From NCBI GenBank assembly GCA_024516035.1, contig CM044963.1, forward strand, positions 20,018,703 to 20,082,702: DNA of 64,000 bases. Reading direction: 5' to 3'. Each line of letters opens with the position of its first letter. Position 1 is the stretch's first letter. The stretch comes from Bactericera cockerelli (Eukaryota; Arthropoda; Insecta; Hemiptera; Triozidae). Positions 11,560-22,854 of the stretch are shown here, piece after piece. The notes below the pieces were generated by a model. The model made no database searches. It had not been told where the DNA came from and was given only the letters and a program-made list of their open reading frames with translations. The position numbers were made by a program, and so were the translations under genes.

Positions 11560-12327
11560 ACTGGTGTCATACTTCTTATTTAAAATGTTATAGAGTTATT
11601 GGTGGAGGAGAGTTCTGGTGGAGGTGACTTAGCAACCTCTGCTGGAAATTTGACTGTTAGCAGAGTTTTGTTGGAGATGACTTTTCAACCATATTTGCTG
11701 GATAGTGTTTTTTTTAATGAGTGTTTATTTAAAGAGAGGTCTGTAACATTCAGAGTCCTTGTCTTTGAAAGCATTTTTTAGTAAGGAGTTATTTTGTGGA
11801 AAATTCTCTAAACCATATTCTGCAGTTGTGTCCGGGATTTTTATCCGTCCATTTCTTCTGATGTTCATTTCCTTTTTCAGAAGTGAAATCTTGTGTTATC
11901 TTCAGATATGAAAATCGGAAGTAACACTATAAACTTGAAAGCGTAAGACATCGCAGATGATTTTTTCATTCATATAAATTCTAAATTTATGTTTTTCATA
12001 ATAAAATAAATATGTTCACAAGTGTGCTTCAAATTTATAGGTTGAACATTATTGTGTGCATGCTAGAAAAAATCTGAGCTCTTTGATTTCTGTTGTAAAA
12101 AAGAAAACAATTGACATTATATTTTTTTAAATATATACCTACTTTTCTAGACTGTCGTGCGAGCAAGGCTTTTATATAAGATTAGATCCTTCAGTCTAGA
12201 AGAGTTTACTTATATTTTGTATTAGGTGTAATAGGTGTTCTTCGCACCTCAGCCAAGGTGTTTGAAACTTATATGCCTAAAAAATTAAAAATAAACCAAT
12301 TGGTTGTTAACTCTGTAAAACCTAATA

Positions 12328-12630
12328 GCGCACGAATAGCTCAGTGGTTAAGCACTCGCTCGCCATGCGGAAGGTCCCTGGCTCGATCCCCGCGCCGACA
12401 AAAATTTGTAGTCAAAATTAGGTTACAAATGTCTGTAAGGTATACCTTCCGGTGCGCTCGTGTTGACCCAGATTATAAATGGGAAGTATTGTATGTGCTT
12501 CTCGCCCATCAGAGGGGAGTCATACTACGGGATGGGCAGGCTACAACACAGACCACAAGCGTCTACAGTAGCTTCTGTTTCATGGCTACGAAATGAAAAA
12601 GGCTTTGAAACACTCATCTTTAAAAAAAAA
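12328..12630 (+). mobile_element. SINE-A, full-length copy
   Basis: It starts GCGCACGAATAGCTCAGTGG, with a B-box reading CTGGCTCGATCCCC (two changes from consensus). The full body is present, with a short poly-A end. It is about as complete as the 2434 copy but more diverged. Confidence 0.88.
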
Positions 12631-13103
12631 GTTTAAAAAACTTAATAGAAATCGTCCTACGTAGTGATATGTTTATAATATTTAGTATTTTCTTCTACGA
12701 GTATAGTTAGAAAATGTTTTTTCTTCGGTAGAACATCAAAATTAAGAAAAGTTCTTTCCAAGTTGCAGTTTTCAAGTTCTTTTTTATCTGCTCTAAGTTG
12801 GAGGGATCTTCTACAATCCCTTCTGTCAATATTTACGCATATTTTGCCATCGAATTTCTATTGCGCGAAGAATCGATTTTGATTTCAGGCGTGACACAAC
12901 AAGTATCAAACAATGTCCCCTATTCATTTTCAAGGGTTCCTTTATTCTTTGTAAAGAATTGCGCAATTTTTTACTGTCACTGTTCTCTACACTTAAAAAA
13001 AAACAATGCTACTTAAAAATAGAAAAATAGATGTAGTTTCTAGTACGATGGATTTATAGTTGATAACATGATTGAGGAAGAGAATTATCATTATTATTAT
13101 ATC

Positions 13104-13252
13104 ATGCTTTATTAGAAGGACATACATATTCAATATTTACAAAAAAAAATTGTTTGAAAATTAAAAAAAAATAACAAAGAAAATAATAATGTCTATAATA
13201 TTGTTATTGCCTGCGCCAATCTCTTCCACCCAACACTTGGGGTTGCACCGCC
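13104..13252 (-). mobile_element. Repeat J copy (LINE-like 3' end)
   Basis: On the minus strand: GGGTTGCACCGCCC-flanked TGGGTGGAAGAGATTGGCGC then AGGCAATAAC, followed by AT-rich sequence and a TAATAAAGCATG-like tail at the left. Confidence 0.5.
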
Positions 13253-14878
13253 CTTGATCAAGTTTTGTGTAATTTGAACATTATTTGTAAATGTTTATGT
13301 AACTGTAAATATAACTTGATTTTTTGTTTAAAATTTTGTAAAATTTGTTTAATAGTATTGAACATTTCTATAAATAACCATAAGTAAAGGTTTCTTGTTT
13401 ATGTTCGAAAGAGGACACTAGTTCAGACTAAAAACCATGTAGTTCAGACCACTGGGATTCAAATTGGTCATAAGTTTGTGTCTATGTAGTGCTTTATACA
13501 GGGTGGACCAAAAAAACGTTTACACCCGTTAATGGTAGATTACTGACGACATTTCCAGGCCGGATCTGCAATCCGTTTTTTCGGATTCGCCTTCGTAACT
13601 GCACAAAGTGATTTTTTGCAACTTTCCGAAAAAGTCCGACTTTGGCTTATTCTTCAGGTCAGTACTTTTTTCCTGTTTAAGATGAGTTGATTCTGAACAA
13701 GTTTGCAGAAAGCCAACAAAATTTTGATGTTTCTAGCTACACTACTTTGTTTTTTACGATTTGGTTTGTCATATTTTTTTACACCTGAACAGAAAAAAAA
13801 CACCCAAAAAACTTTTTTACTAAATAAAACACTCGACATTTGTCCGAACAAATTTTGGCACAGACTGGGCAAGTTTGATAAAAGTTGGCGGCCGCCCCGA
13901 GGATGCTAAAAAATAATTTTACGATTTTTTATCACGTGATCTTCTGGGAAAAATTATTAGATGTTTGCCAAAAACTCTTCAAAAATCCTAAGAGTTTTCT
14001 ATCTGTAGACTGTGTAAGGGCGTCTTGTATTGTTTACAAAAATTGTTTACATTGCTTTTTTTGAATACCGCGGTCTCACATGCCTTCATCAGCCAGTTTA
14101 GGAAAATTCAAATGATAAATTTCGTGCTTCTCAGATTGTCAGTGGTGTTAGCTAGATGTAGTAGTGCTAAGAGTGTTGGACGCATGACCGAGGTTCAATT
14201 CTCGACCGTCAATATTATTTTAATTATCAAAAAAATCTGATGGAATATTTTATTCATACCTGTATCTGACCTGTTGTAACATCAACAACTTATGGTTTTT
14301 TTGGGGGTAATACCATCTGTAAATTGAGTTATATCAGATACTATTGGTATCACAATACACTTAATTATTATTCATGTAAGCCCCTGAGAGACTGCCTTGA
14401 TAATGTAAGGATGGTTTTCTTATGCTTCCCTACGAGAGAAAAAAAAACTAGCGAATTTTCCTAACGAAAATAGAGTTTATGAAATAAATCCAGGTAAATA
14501 ATATGTAGGTAGGTTCTTCTATCATAAACAATACTAATTAAATAAGAAATATTTACCGATTGCCAACTCTTAATAGAAGTCTTGAAAAAAACAAGATAAT
14601 ATTTTGTAAAATGAATAAACTTTTGCAGTCTTTATTATGTTTTATACTATTTTGATATAAAGAAAAAGGTATTTAAAAAAAACATTTTGTGTTGGTATGT
14701 TCAATGAGAAACGATTAGACCCAGCAAAAAATTCATGACTACAAAATAAAAAAGACTGTTGCCATTTTTTATTTAGCCATAGTACACACTATGGATTCTC
14801 CTCACACAAATTTTTGAAACCAATGGTGACTTTAGTACCTTGGTTCTAACTCAGAACTGTCCCTCTACCTTCTTGCCT

Positions 14879-14883
<5 letters not shown>

Positions 14884-14947
<64 letters not shown>

Positions 14948-14948
14948 C
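14884..14948. repeat. (CT)n microsatellite
   Basis: A long CT dinucleotide tract lying inside the mariner-like element, next to the transposase remnant. Confidence 0.9.
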
Positions 14949-14967
14949 CTCTCCCTTCTCAATTCCC

Positions 14968-15160
14968 TTAGAGGAACTGTTGGAAGTGGCGTCCACCTTC
15001 CTGGATGCAAAGGTTGAACCTCTTCATTTGTTCCGTCGAATGTTGCGGAAGATTCCAGGTTTTTCTGTCAGGTCATCGAATGCCAACAGGATTCTTGCTA
15101 CCAGATTTCGTAAACTATGTTTTTCACGTGATCCCAAATGTTCCTGTTGGCAACTCCATA
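14968..15160 (-). pseudogene. Mariner-type transposase C-terminus, frameshifted
   Basis: On the minus strand one frame gives IWDHVKNIVYE and, in an adjoining frame, FDDLTEKPGIFRNIRRN. A shift then leads to KRFNLCIQEGGRHFQQFL and a stop at 14968-14970. This matches the usual end of Tc1/mariner-family transposases: W..LK..VY, a helical af..LT..P.I.R.I block, then R...CI...G.HF. The upstream DDE core is not visible, and at least two frame disruptions are present. Family assignment agrees with the TA duplication around the element. Confidence 0.65.
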
Positions 15161-16351
15161 TGCTAAATGCGCATCTGCCATTTCAGCAACCGAATTATAA
15201 TAATGTAACTTGTACTAAAAAAAACTCAAGAAGTTTAAAGATAATATTTCATAAAATGCAGAAAAATATGCTTGAAAACTATCATCGAGAAACAAACAAT
15301 CATTCATTTGACTGGCCTTTAATTAATTCCAAGGAAAATAATTATCAGGCATAAATAGCTAATTACTCTTTGAGTACAAGACGACCCTACACGGTCAACA
15401 CTTTTAAGATTTTGAACATCATTTTTTGAGACTTACCTGGTTTGTTTACCCAGAAGATCACGTGATAAAAAAACGTAAAATTATTTTTTAGCATCTTTGG
15501 GTTGCCCGCCAACTTTTATCAAACTTGCCCATGTCTGTGCCAAAATTTTCTCGGGCAAATCTTGAGTGTTTCAAAGTGTAAAAAATTTACATGAGAATTT
15601 TTTTTCTATTCAGGTGTCAAAAAAGATGCCAAACCAAATCGTAAAAAACAAAGTAGTGTAACTAGAAACATCGAAATTTTGTTGGCTTTCTGCAGAAATG
15701 TTCAGAATCAACTCATCTTAAACAGGAAAAAAGTTCTGACCTGAAGAATGAGCCAAAGTCGGACTTTTTCAGAAAGTTGCAAAAAATCACTTTGTGCAGT
15801 TATAAAGGCGAATCCGAAAAAACGGATTGCAGATCCGTCCTAGAAATGTCGTCAGTAATCTACCATTAACGGGTGTAAACGTTTTTTTGGTCCACCCTGT
15901 ATGAATTGTGAATAAGTCTTTAAGTGTAGTGTTGGTACTAAAAAAATTGTACCTTCTAGAAATAACTTCGTTACTCGCGGAATTCATTATTTCAAAAACG
16001 ACCTCTTTATTTTTTTAAACTTAATAAACTCATTCAAATTCAGAAAATAAAACAAACCACAAAATGTCTAGCCACGTATTATCACACAGACCCTCACCTC
16101 TCCTTACTCAAAATTCTGGACCGGACTAATTTATTGTGTTGGTTTTAACGAGCTGAGATGTTGGGTATAATAATGTGCTACCGGGTTCCGAACCATTGAC
16201 TCCCTGAACAAACTAACGCGGCCCCCCCGGGGTCCCCACGACAAAGACGCATAATTGACACTCGCTATAGTGGGCTCACGCAGAGATGGAAGATTGGGAT
16301 ATTGCAGGATTTTTTTTTAAAATTAACTTCTTCATTTCGTTGAGAATTTGT

Positions 16352-16526
16352 GTTAATCACTTTCTGGGTTTACAAAATACCCAAGTCACCTTTCAACCAC
16401 ACTCAACATTTCAATAGTTAGTTAAACTACACGACCACTCAAACTCGCTTTACTAAATCTACGCTGACAGCGCGACTTGATCCACCGAACTCCAGGTTAC
16501 AAGTCCGCCGCTTTATCGCTGCCCAC
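16352..16526 (-). mobile_element. SINE-F copy
   Basis: The minus strand carries the head CAGCGATAAAGCGGCGGACT, TGTAACCTGGAGTTCGGTGG and CGCGCTGTCAGCGTAGATTT, then AGTAAAGCGAGTTTGAGTGG and the AGTTAACTAACTATTGAAAT subfamily insert. It ends GAAAGTGATTAACAC. Confidence 0.82.
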
Positions 16527-16860
16527 TTTTCTTAACATCATTTCGCATTCTTTATCCTTATAATAAGGAAAGTAATGGAATCACCCAAAATTGTAGATTG
16601 ACAGCGTCGAAACAACTTTTTATTGTCCCCTGAGCCCAAAAAAAGTTTCAGGCGTTCGCTGGAAACCAGATATCCATTATTGTCCTACCCATTCAGGGTA
16701 GGATAGTGAAAGTTGATGAAAAAGTCGTAAGACTTTATACAGTCCATAAAAATATGAGTAAATTTCATTCTCGTGTAGCAATAAATGATTTAAAATAAGT
16801 AGTCAACGAAAACCTAATTAATAAAATAAAAAAATTCACTGTCCAAACAATACATATTAT

Positions 16861-16901
16861 TGAAAAAATCAAGACCGATTAGGTAGGTCTTGATTTTTTC
16901 A
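16861..16901. other. Perfect 16-bp-stem hairpin
   Basis: TGAAAAAATCAAGACC (16861-16876) and its exact complement (16886-16901) enclose a 9-base loop. The flanks are ATTATTA-rich. It resembles a bacterial terminator in shape only; in this genome it is more likely a foldback repeat or a chance palindrome. Confidence 0.7.
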
Positions 16902-17000
16902 TTATTATATTATTATTATTTTAATACATAAAATTTTCAAAAAATAAAAAATTAAAAAAAATGTAGGCATGGTTTTTTTTACTTTCCTTATTTTTTAATT

Positions 17001-17191
17001 TCGTCGCTTTCAACTGCATGGTCATATTACGACGGGGCTGTTACCCTCCATTCGCAGGAATCTCACAAAAATCTGCTACTCACATTAACCTCACCCAGCC
17101 TGGGTTGGGCCAGAATGCCAGCTTCACCTCGCTGGACGTTGCTTAACTTCGTTGAACCTACGAGAACCGGTCGGTGCATTCACAAAGTCTT
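17001..17191 (-). mobile_element. 5S-derived SINE-C copy
   Basis: The left end is the SINE tail (TTTCAACTGCATGGTCATAT). The shared body follows (CCTCACCCAGCCTGGGTTGG). At the right end, read on the minus strand, is the 5S rRNA-like GTTCTCGTAGG..AACGAAGTTAAGCAACGTCC. The C-box part of 5S is missing in this subfamily. Confidence 0.82.
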
Positions 17192-17938
17192 CACAGTGAA
17201 AAGTTAGTTAAAGTTTCATTGGGATAAACAAACCAGTAGGTATTTAGAGAAGATTCACTAAATTCTTTTTTAATTTTTATTTAATGTGCATCAATTAATA
17301 AATTGTTACAAGGGAGTTAATAAATAAATTATTACATAGAAAAAAAAAAACAAACGAATAACGCCAACAGTAAACAAGCCTAGCATAGAGAAGCCTTCAA
17401 ATTGTTAACAATAACAATATCATAACAAAGAAACTAGAAGTGTAAATCCGAGTGTAACAAAACCGCACTTCAAATCCTGCCCCAGGGGGTGACAGTACCC
17501 ACAGGAGCTTACAAAACCGGTTGCCAGAGGTTTCGTCATCGGAATTATCAGAGATTATAACTCAGAAGTTATAACACAATGTCTGTTAATAATGTAATAT
17601 GAGTATAATACTGATTTATACTGATTTATACTGATAACATATTTCCAATTACATTTATAAATGTATAGGCTTTATTTTGGTATGGCAGGATTCTCACTCT
17701 TCATCATGTAATATTTTTTTTGGGCTTTTAACAGATTTTTTTTTTTAAACATAAAATATTCCAAAAGATGTTCTCCAACATAATAATGTAACATGTTTAT
17801 TTTCGATTGAGGGTCTGATGTTGCAATAGTAAAATGATTATAAGCCAGGTATTAGAATATTTAAAGGTAGATACTGAGTTCAAATCCTCACTACTCACTA
17901 TCGGTAAATGTTTAGCTATTCCCTTATAATAATGATGT

Positions 17939-18142
17939 TGATACGCTTCTCGTAGGATCACCGAAGTTAAGCAACGATCTACAAAGTGAAGACTTCTTGA
18001 TGTTGGCATTCCTTCCCAACCCAGTCTGGGTGAGGTTTATGTGGGTAGCAGGTTTGTGAGTTTCCTGCGAATGGAGGGTAACATTCAAGTCGCGATGTGA
18101 ACAATTGACCAAGCAGTCGAAAACGTCGTTAAACCCACAAAA
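17939..18142 (+). mobile_element. 5S-derived SINE-C copy
   Basis: It opens with TTCTCGTAGGATCACCGAAG and TTAAGCAACG, a stretch of 5S rRNA, then CCCAACCCAGTCTGGGTGAG, GTAGCAGGTTTGTGAGTTTC and CTGCGAATGGAGGGTAAC, ending CGTCGTTAAACCCAC. It is 5'-truncated and moderately diverged. Confidence 0.82.
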
Positions 18143-18410
18143 AATCGTAATCAGCACCTCAAAATCATTGGATTTGAATTGTCACAACACCCCACCTACG
18201 ATAAAATAATATAAAAAAAAATTGGTTTAAGCGGGACCCTTGAAAAAAACCAGTAAATTGGAGCCTGTTTCCAAAATGTTCAAGAAGTCGAAAAAAATCG
18301 TAATTAATTTTTAATTCGAAGAAATATTGTTAATTTTTTGCATCTTTAACAAATTCAAAGAAGCGGCATATAAAGCGGCCCTACTAGCAGATAAAATGAT
18401 AAAACAAATA

Positions 18411-18665
18411 TCTCTATATATAAATGTCAAAAACACTCACTGACCACTGACCACTGACCACTGACCACTGACTGATCATCGCTCTACAGCCCAAACCGTA
18501 AGTCCTAGGAAGCTGAAATTTGGTAGGTAGCTTTGTCTTATAGTCTAGATGTGCAATAAGACGGGATTTTTCGAAACTCCCACTACAACACCTGCCATTG
18601 ACGAAAAAGAATTTTTTGCTTTCACGGCCATGCCTCGGCCCGCAAAGCGGGCGACAGCCCGCTAG
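18411..18665 (+). mobile_element. Non-autonomous Helitron
   Basis: It starts TCTCTATATATAAATG after A and ends CTAG before T, the A|T insertion site and TC...CTRR ends of Helitrons. A 6-bp hairpin (GCCCGC, AAA, GCGGGC at 18638-18652) lies 13 bp before the 3' end, as expected. The interior includes a (TGACCAC)n run near 18440-18475 and CAGCCCAAACCGTAAG. There is no Rep/helicase coding sequence. Confidence 0.78.
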
Positions 18666-18725
18666 TTTATTATAAAGACTGGTTGGAGTTCCACAAGAGA
18701 AGCACCAATCATCACACCGACCTCT

Positions 18726-18940
18726 ACTTATCTATTGTGACCAGTTGACTCAAATTCTTGTGTACGTCCTGATTTGAAGTAGTAAAGACGGGGATTTTAC
18801 AATCAATTCGCTGGGAATCGTACCAGCTTCCCATATATTAACCTCACCCAGCTTGGGTAGGGCCGGAAATCTGCCCCAACCGGGAGTCGAACCCGGGAAC
18901 TCTGGACTACGGGCAGTAATCACAACAATTAAGCAACCAA
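18726..18940 (-). mobile_element. SINE-E copy
   Basis: The right end, on the minus strand, has TTGTGATTACTGCCCGTAGT, CCAGAGTTCCCGGGTTCGAC (B-box) and CGGTTGGGGCAGA. Then comes the shared body GGCCCTACCCAAGCTGGGTG and GATTCCCAGCGAATTGATTG, ending TTGAGTCAACTGGTCACAAT. The segment between head and body is shortened. Confidence 0.84.
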
Positions 18941-19006
18941 ATCTTAGTCGGAGATAAATCTTAATCAGAGTACCCCTTTCCCTTCCTGGAATGCCAAAAT
19001 CACGCA

Positions 19007-19084
19007 GTTTTCACCTCGCTGGACGTTGCTTAACTTCGGAGATCCTGCGAGAACCTGTGCATTCAACTCGCCATCGAATCAGGC
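19007..19084 (-). mobile_element. 5S-derived SINE head fragment
   Basis: The minus strand reads GGCGAGTTGAATGCACAGGT, TCTCGCAGGATCTCCGAAGT and TAAGCAACGTCCAGCGAGGT. This is the 5S-like head of SINE-C alone, with almost no body. Confidence 0.72.
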
Positions 19085-19556
19085 ACAATTTTATTTATTT
19101 ATTAGAGTCTCTAATTATAAAAAACACAACGTGGGTTCTCTAATTTGTTGACAAAATGGAATATTTTTTTCTCATTACCATTAGGCAAAATTATTTTAAA
19201 AAACTACAAACCCTCATTCACAATATTCTGTATATTCACCGGGCAAAGTAGAATCCGCTGTCCTCTGTCATTCACAATTAGTCGCAGGGAAACCTGGGTG
19301 ACATTCACGTCAAAACTTCACATTGACGTTGTGAACAGGCGCGGCGCGTAGAAGAATGTTTCGAGGGTGCTGCCAGATACACCGGCCTAAATTGGATTTT
19401 GTGAGCGTCGCTCTTTCAGACATTACATCCCCTAATCTCTAAAGTAACTTTTTGCTTATCAAAGCTTTTGCCTTCCCAGTGAGAGATACAGAGAGAATAT
19501 AATTATGTAGATCAATTAATATTGTGAGAGTAAATTCCATGATAAATAGAGGGATT

Positions 19557-19582
19557 GAGAGAGAGAGAGAGAGAGAGAGAGA
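19557..19582. repeat. (GA)n microsatellite
   Basis: GA dinucleotide run, continuing into GAAAAGAAAGAGAG. Confidence 0.85.
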
Positions 19583-20882
19583 AAAGAAAGAGAGACTGGC
19601 CACTATTTAATTACATAGAACAACCAGACGAAGAAAAATTGAAGACAACCCGAGGTCAAAATGTGTACATCACGGCGCGAACGACCTGGAATTCACAGTG
19701 TTAAAGCGCCTTACGGGGGGAAAAAAAAATGTACATCTATATCTACTTTGTACATTCGGAATTATTATTATTGTTGTGAGGACAAATGAGGAAGAAGAAT
19801 GAGAGGGTGTGATGAGAAGGGATATATGAAACGCCTTCAAATACCAATGGTACTCTGTACTTATGCAATGTGTTATATAGGAGTATCTCGCCTATTACTG
19901 ACATTATAAGGCGTTCGTCTTGTTTGAAAAATCTTGGGGTAGGTAATCCGATCGAATGTGAAATATTTACTTCTAATATTAAGTAATTACCTAACCTGAC
20001 TACATGATTTCATGAATTCGTGATTTTCTTTCAATTTCGTGCTAACTTGTCCGTCTCTACTCGAGGGGCTAATTAGTAGAACAAAATCGATAACTCAAGT
20101 CATTTCTTAGCACTGGTTTTCCCCATCTAACACAGTACGCAATCCGAGACTTAGCGCCACAGAAGTATTACAAAAACGTCTCTTAGTTTCGCTTCTTAAT
20201 TTTTTTCCAACAAAAGAACCCATTCATGTATTGTGCTTTCTACATTCTTATGTTTGTCAAAGAAGATCTTACCTCCTCTGTTTTGTAAGTACTTTTTTAC
20301 TTGTTTTGACAAACGCTTATTTTCTTAATTTCTTAATACTAGAAACGTTCGAGTAGTGAAATAACATGATTTTTACTTGATCGAAGGAAATGATACTACA
20401 TTCGGCATTCTCTTCCAATACAACAGAAGTTTTTTTTAAAACAATAGGCGGAATTACTCAAACAACGATCGGAAATATTTTCACATTGAACAATGAGAAA
20501 TAATAAAATTATCAAACGTCAATCGGCATTGTTTGAACAACACAGACATTCCGCCATGGCCTTTAGTTCCATGAAGCAAGATACCTATCACCAAAAACAT
20601 TCACTACCTTCACTGTACAATAAATTTTCGAACCCCTTCCGTACCCTCTTGTTGCCCCTTCAGAAATCAGGAAATCTCTGTAATATGTCAAACATGCAAC
20701 ACAGGAAATACAGGGGCGCTCAAAAATTCAAACGTTATTGTTATCTGAGTCCATTGCCATTTCAAATCAAGGTTGGAAGGAAGGATAGTTGGATTTTTTA
20801 CAGAACGTCCCAGAAAAGAGATTAAAAAACTGTTTACATATAAATTTAAGGTTTTACCTTTTTTAAGTATAGATACCTATAG

Positions 20883-20946
20883 CAGTGGCGTAGCCAGGGG
20901 GGGGAGTTTTGGGGACAACCCCCCCCCCCTTTTGGGGACAACCCCC
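20883..20946 (+). mobile_element. Solo hAT-like terminus
   Basis: CAGTGGCGTAGCCAGGGGGG is a typical hAT-type terminal sequence, followed by a duplicated TTTTGGGGACAACCCCC block. No matching inverted end was found nearby, so this is a fragment. Confidence 0.5.
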
Positions 20947-21284
20947 ATTTACTTTATTTTTCAGATTTTATCATAGGATAAGGAAAGTAACAGGAAAATG
21001 CAGTAACATTGCACTCACCCTATAAATAAATACCATGTTCCCTCTCAGTTACCAAACCTCCCCCTCCCCCTCCCCTCCACCTCCCCTAGCCCTTTTGTGT
21101 GCAATGTGCCTAACTAGGCCCCCTTATCAGTAAATACAATCTATAAAAAAAAGGAAAATGGAGTTAAACAATAACTGAAATGATTCGAATAGTTGCGTTT
21201 CTAATGCTTTCCCAACTGAATCAAGATTAATGAATGATATAGGCTTGGTGCCCAATCGATTTTGAAGAAGTCATAGGTAATAGT

Positions 21285-21492
21285 AATAAAACACTTTAGT
21301 GGAAGGAAACTACCAGGCGAGGTTAATGCTCAAAACATTTTCTACCACCTAACCCTCAGAGTTTAATTATTATGTGGTCACAAACTCAAGTTAATGTGGA
21401 AAAATTCATGCAGTGAATGGGATTCGAACCGTCGGACCCCTGCGCTACCTGGATTACTAGACTAGCGCGTTATCCATTTGACTACCAGCTTA
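21285..21492 (-). mobile_element. SINE-H copy
   Basis: The minus strand has the tRNA-like head CTGGTAGTCAAATGGATAAC (A-box), CGCGCTAGTCTAGTAATCCA and GACGGTTCGAATCCC (B-box). The body reads TTTGTGACCACATAATAATT, then GAGGGTTAGGTGGTAGAAAA and GAGCATTAACCTCGCCTGGT. Confidence 0.86.
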
Positions 21493-21858
21493 CTGTAAAT
21501 TAATAGGTCAGCACGAGTTGCGCAGTAGAATTGAGGATTCTCATAAAAATTAAAACATCGATTACTAATTTTCATGTAAGGATTAAAAATATAAAAAATA
21601 CCATTTCTTGAATTGGTAAATTGGATAGTTATTAACGAAGTTGTAATTAAATACGGTGAAAGTTACTTCAAGGTCAAAATATCATGGAAAAGGTGTGAAA
21701 AATTGGTAGAATAAGGGATTTAAAAAAAGAACAACTTACAAAAAGGAAATATTTATCTGTTAAAAATTTTTGATATCAAATTCAAAACTTCACATTTTTT
21801 AATATAATTTTTCTGTCATGAGGAAAATACATATTTTTTTTTAAATATAATTTTTCTG

Positions 21859-21883
21859 TTTTCCTCATGAGTCATGAGGAAAA
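21859..21883. other. 12-bp perfect inverted repeat
   Basis: TTTTCCTCATGA and its complement are separated by one G. The adjacent sequence (AAATATAATTTTTCTGTCAT near 21800 and 21845) is also duplicated in tandem. Confidence 0.6.
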
Positions 21884-21961
21884 TGGGGAATTTCCACTGT
21901 AAGATTGGATAAAAACAATTAGATCAGTATGAAAACGTATAATTTTTTTTTATAATACTAA

Positions 21962-22018
21962 TAATATCGCCTTATTCATACTGTCCGATTAGGACTAATG
22001 AGTCTCATTATTCCAACA
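21962..22018 (-). mobile_element. SINE-B/LINE tail fragment
   Basis: The minus strand reads TGGAATAATGAGACTCATTA, GTCCTAATCGGACAGTATGA and ATAAGGCGATATTATTAG, the conserved 3' end of SINE-B without head or body. Confidence 0.7.
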
Positions 22019-22226
22019 TTTTTCACATTACTTTTACAACTTGCCTTTCTAATAAAGAATAAAATTTGAACGGTTCTGCATACAATTTGCTAAGAGAATA
22101 TTGGATAAAAACAAGGAATGAAGCAACGTTCAGTGAGGCTAGGACTTGTATGGGTGACCATTAGAATTCGAACACTCAAGATGCTGGCTATTCCTTGCCC
22201 CACTCAGTCTGGGTGACGTTAATATG

Positions 22227-22544
22227 TATGTATGTCTGTATGTATGTATGATTTTATTGGAGGTGAAGCACAAGGCCTCTTCACAATTTTTGTGGGTAGC
22301 GCAGCATTACTAAGAGCCTCCTTCACTTTTCGAATTCTATTACATTAATTTCTTTTTACTCCGGTAAAGCCACCACTGGTCGTTACTCATACAAGTAACT
22401 ACTCATTTTTTCTCACGAGGTATAAGTAGACCCCGAACATCCAAGTACAGAGAAGAAAAATTCCTGCCTCGCTGAGGATCGAACCCAGGTCACCATGCGT
22501 GCAATGCCCAGCGCGCTATCTCACTCGGCAACGGTGACTACGGT
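22227..22544 (-). mobile_element. SINE-D insertion 1 (long subfamily)
   Basis: A perfect 14-bp TSD, GTGACGTTAATATG, lies at 22213-22226 and 22545-22558. The left end is a (TATG)n tail followed by GGAGGTGAAGCACAAGGCCT. The minus-strand head ends in ACCTGGGTTCGATCCTCAGC (B-box). Confidence 0.9.
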
Positions 22545-22562
22545 GTGACGTTAATATGAGTA

Positions 22563-22854
22563 AATAAATAAATAAATGTGTTTCTTTGTGTTATTATATC
22601 ACAATTGTAGAGGGTAGCGCAGAATTATAGGACTTTTCCATATCATTAATATCCCAATATCCTATTTTTGCCTATAATTCCGCCACTGGTCGCTGCTCAC
22701 ATTAAAGCAGCTACTCATTTTTCCTCACGAGGTATGAGTGGACCCCGAACACCCAAGAACAGAGCAGAAAAAATCCTGCCCCGCTGGGAATCGAACCCAG
22801 GTCACCGTGCGTGCAATGCCTAGCGCGCTAACTCACTCTGCCACGGTGACTTCT
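22563..22854 (-). mobile_element. SINE-D insertion 2
   Basis: A perfect 12-bp TSD, TTAATATGAGTA, lies at 22551-22562 and 22855-22866. The tail is (AAAT)n and the body contains AGAATTATAGGACTTTTCCA. The minus-strand head is intact. It inserted next to, and later than, the first SINE-D, because its TSD uses the first element's TSD. Confidence 0.9.

Larger units (their letters stand above)
13499..15899. mobile_element. Mariner-like element with ~450-bp inverted repeats
   Basis: The ends are CAGGGTGGACCAAAAAAACG and its complement, flanked on both sides by TA (13497-13498 and 15900-15901), the TA duplication of Tc1/mariner elements. The inverted repeats are unusually long. Sequence from 13499 to about 13950 pairs with about 15448 to 15899, including GATCACGTGAT-type blocks at the inner edges. 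Length is 2401 bp. The interior has a (CT)n tract at 14884-14948 and a decayed transposase C-terminus on the minus strand, so the copy is non-autonomous. Confidence 0.85.

Noticed and set aside
14080..14130. CTGATGA on the minus strand as another hammerhead
   Set aside because: No stem II followed by GAAA and no partner stems could be found.
16861..16901. Bacterial-type terminator
   Set aside because: The stem and T-run shape fits, but the surroundings are animal nuclear DNA with no prokaryotic gene.
18438..18475. CRISPR-like short repeats
   Set aside because: The 7-bp TGACCAC units are contiguous without spacers and lie inside a Helitron.
20493..20825. A 110-codon open frame
   Set aside because: No recognisable domain, no splice partners and no repeat relationship; too weak to call a gene.
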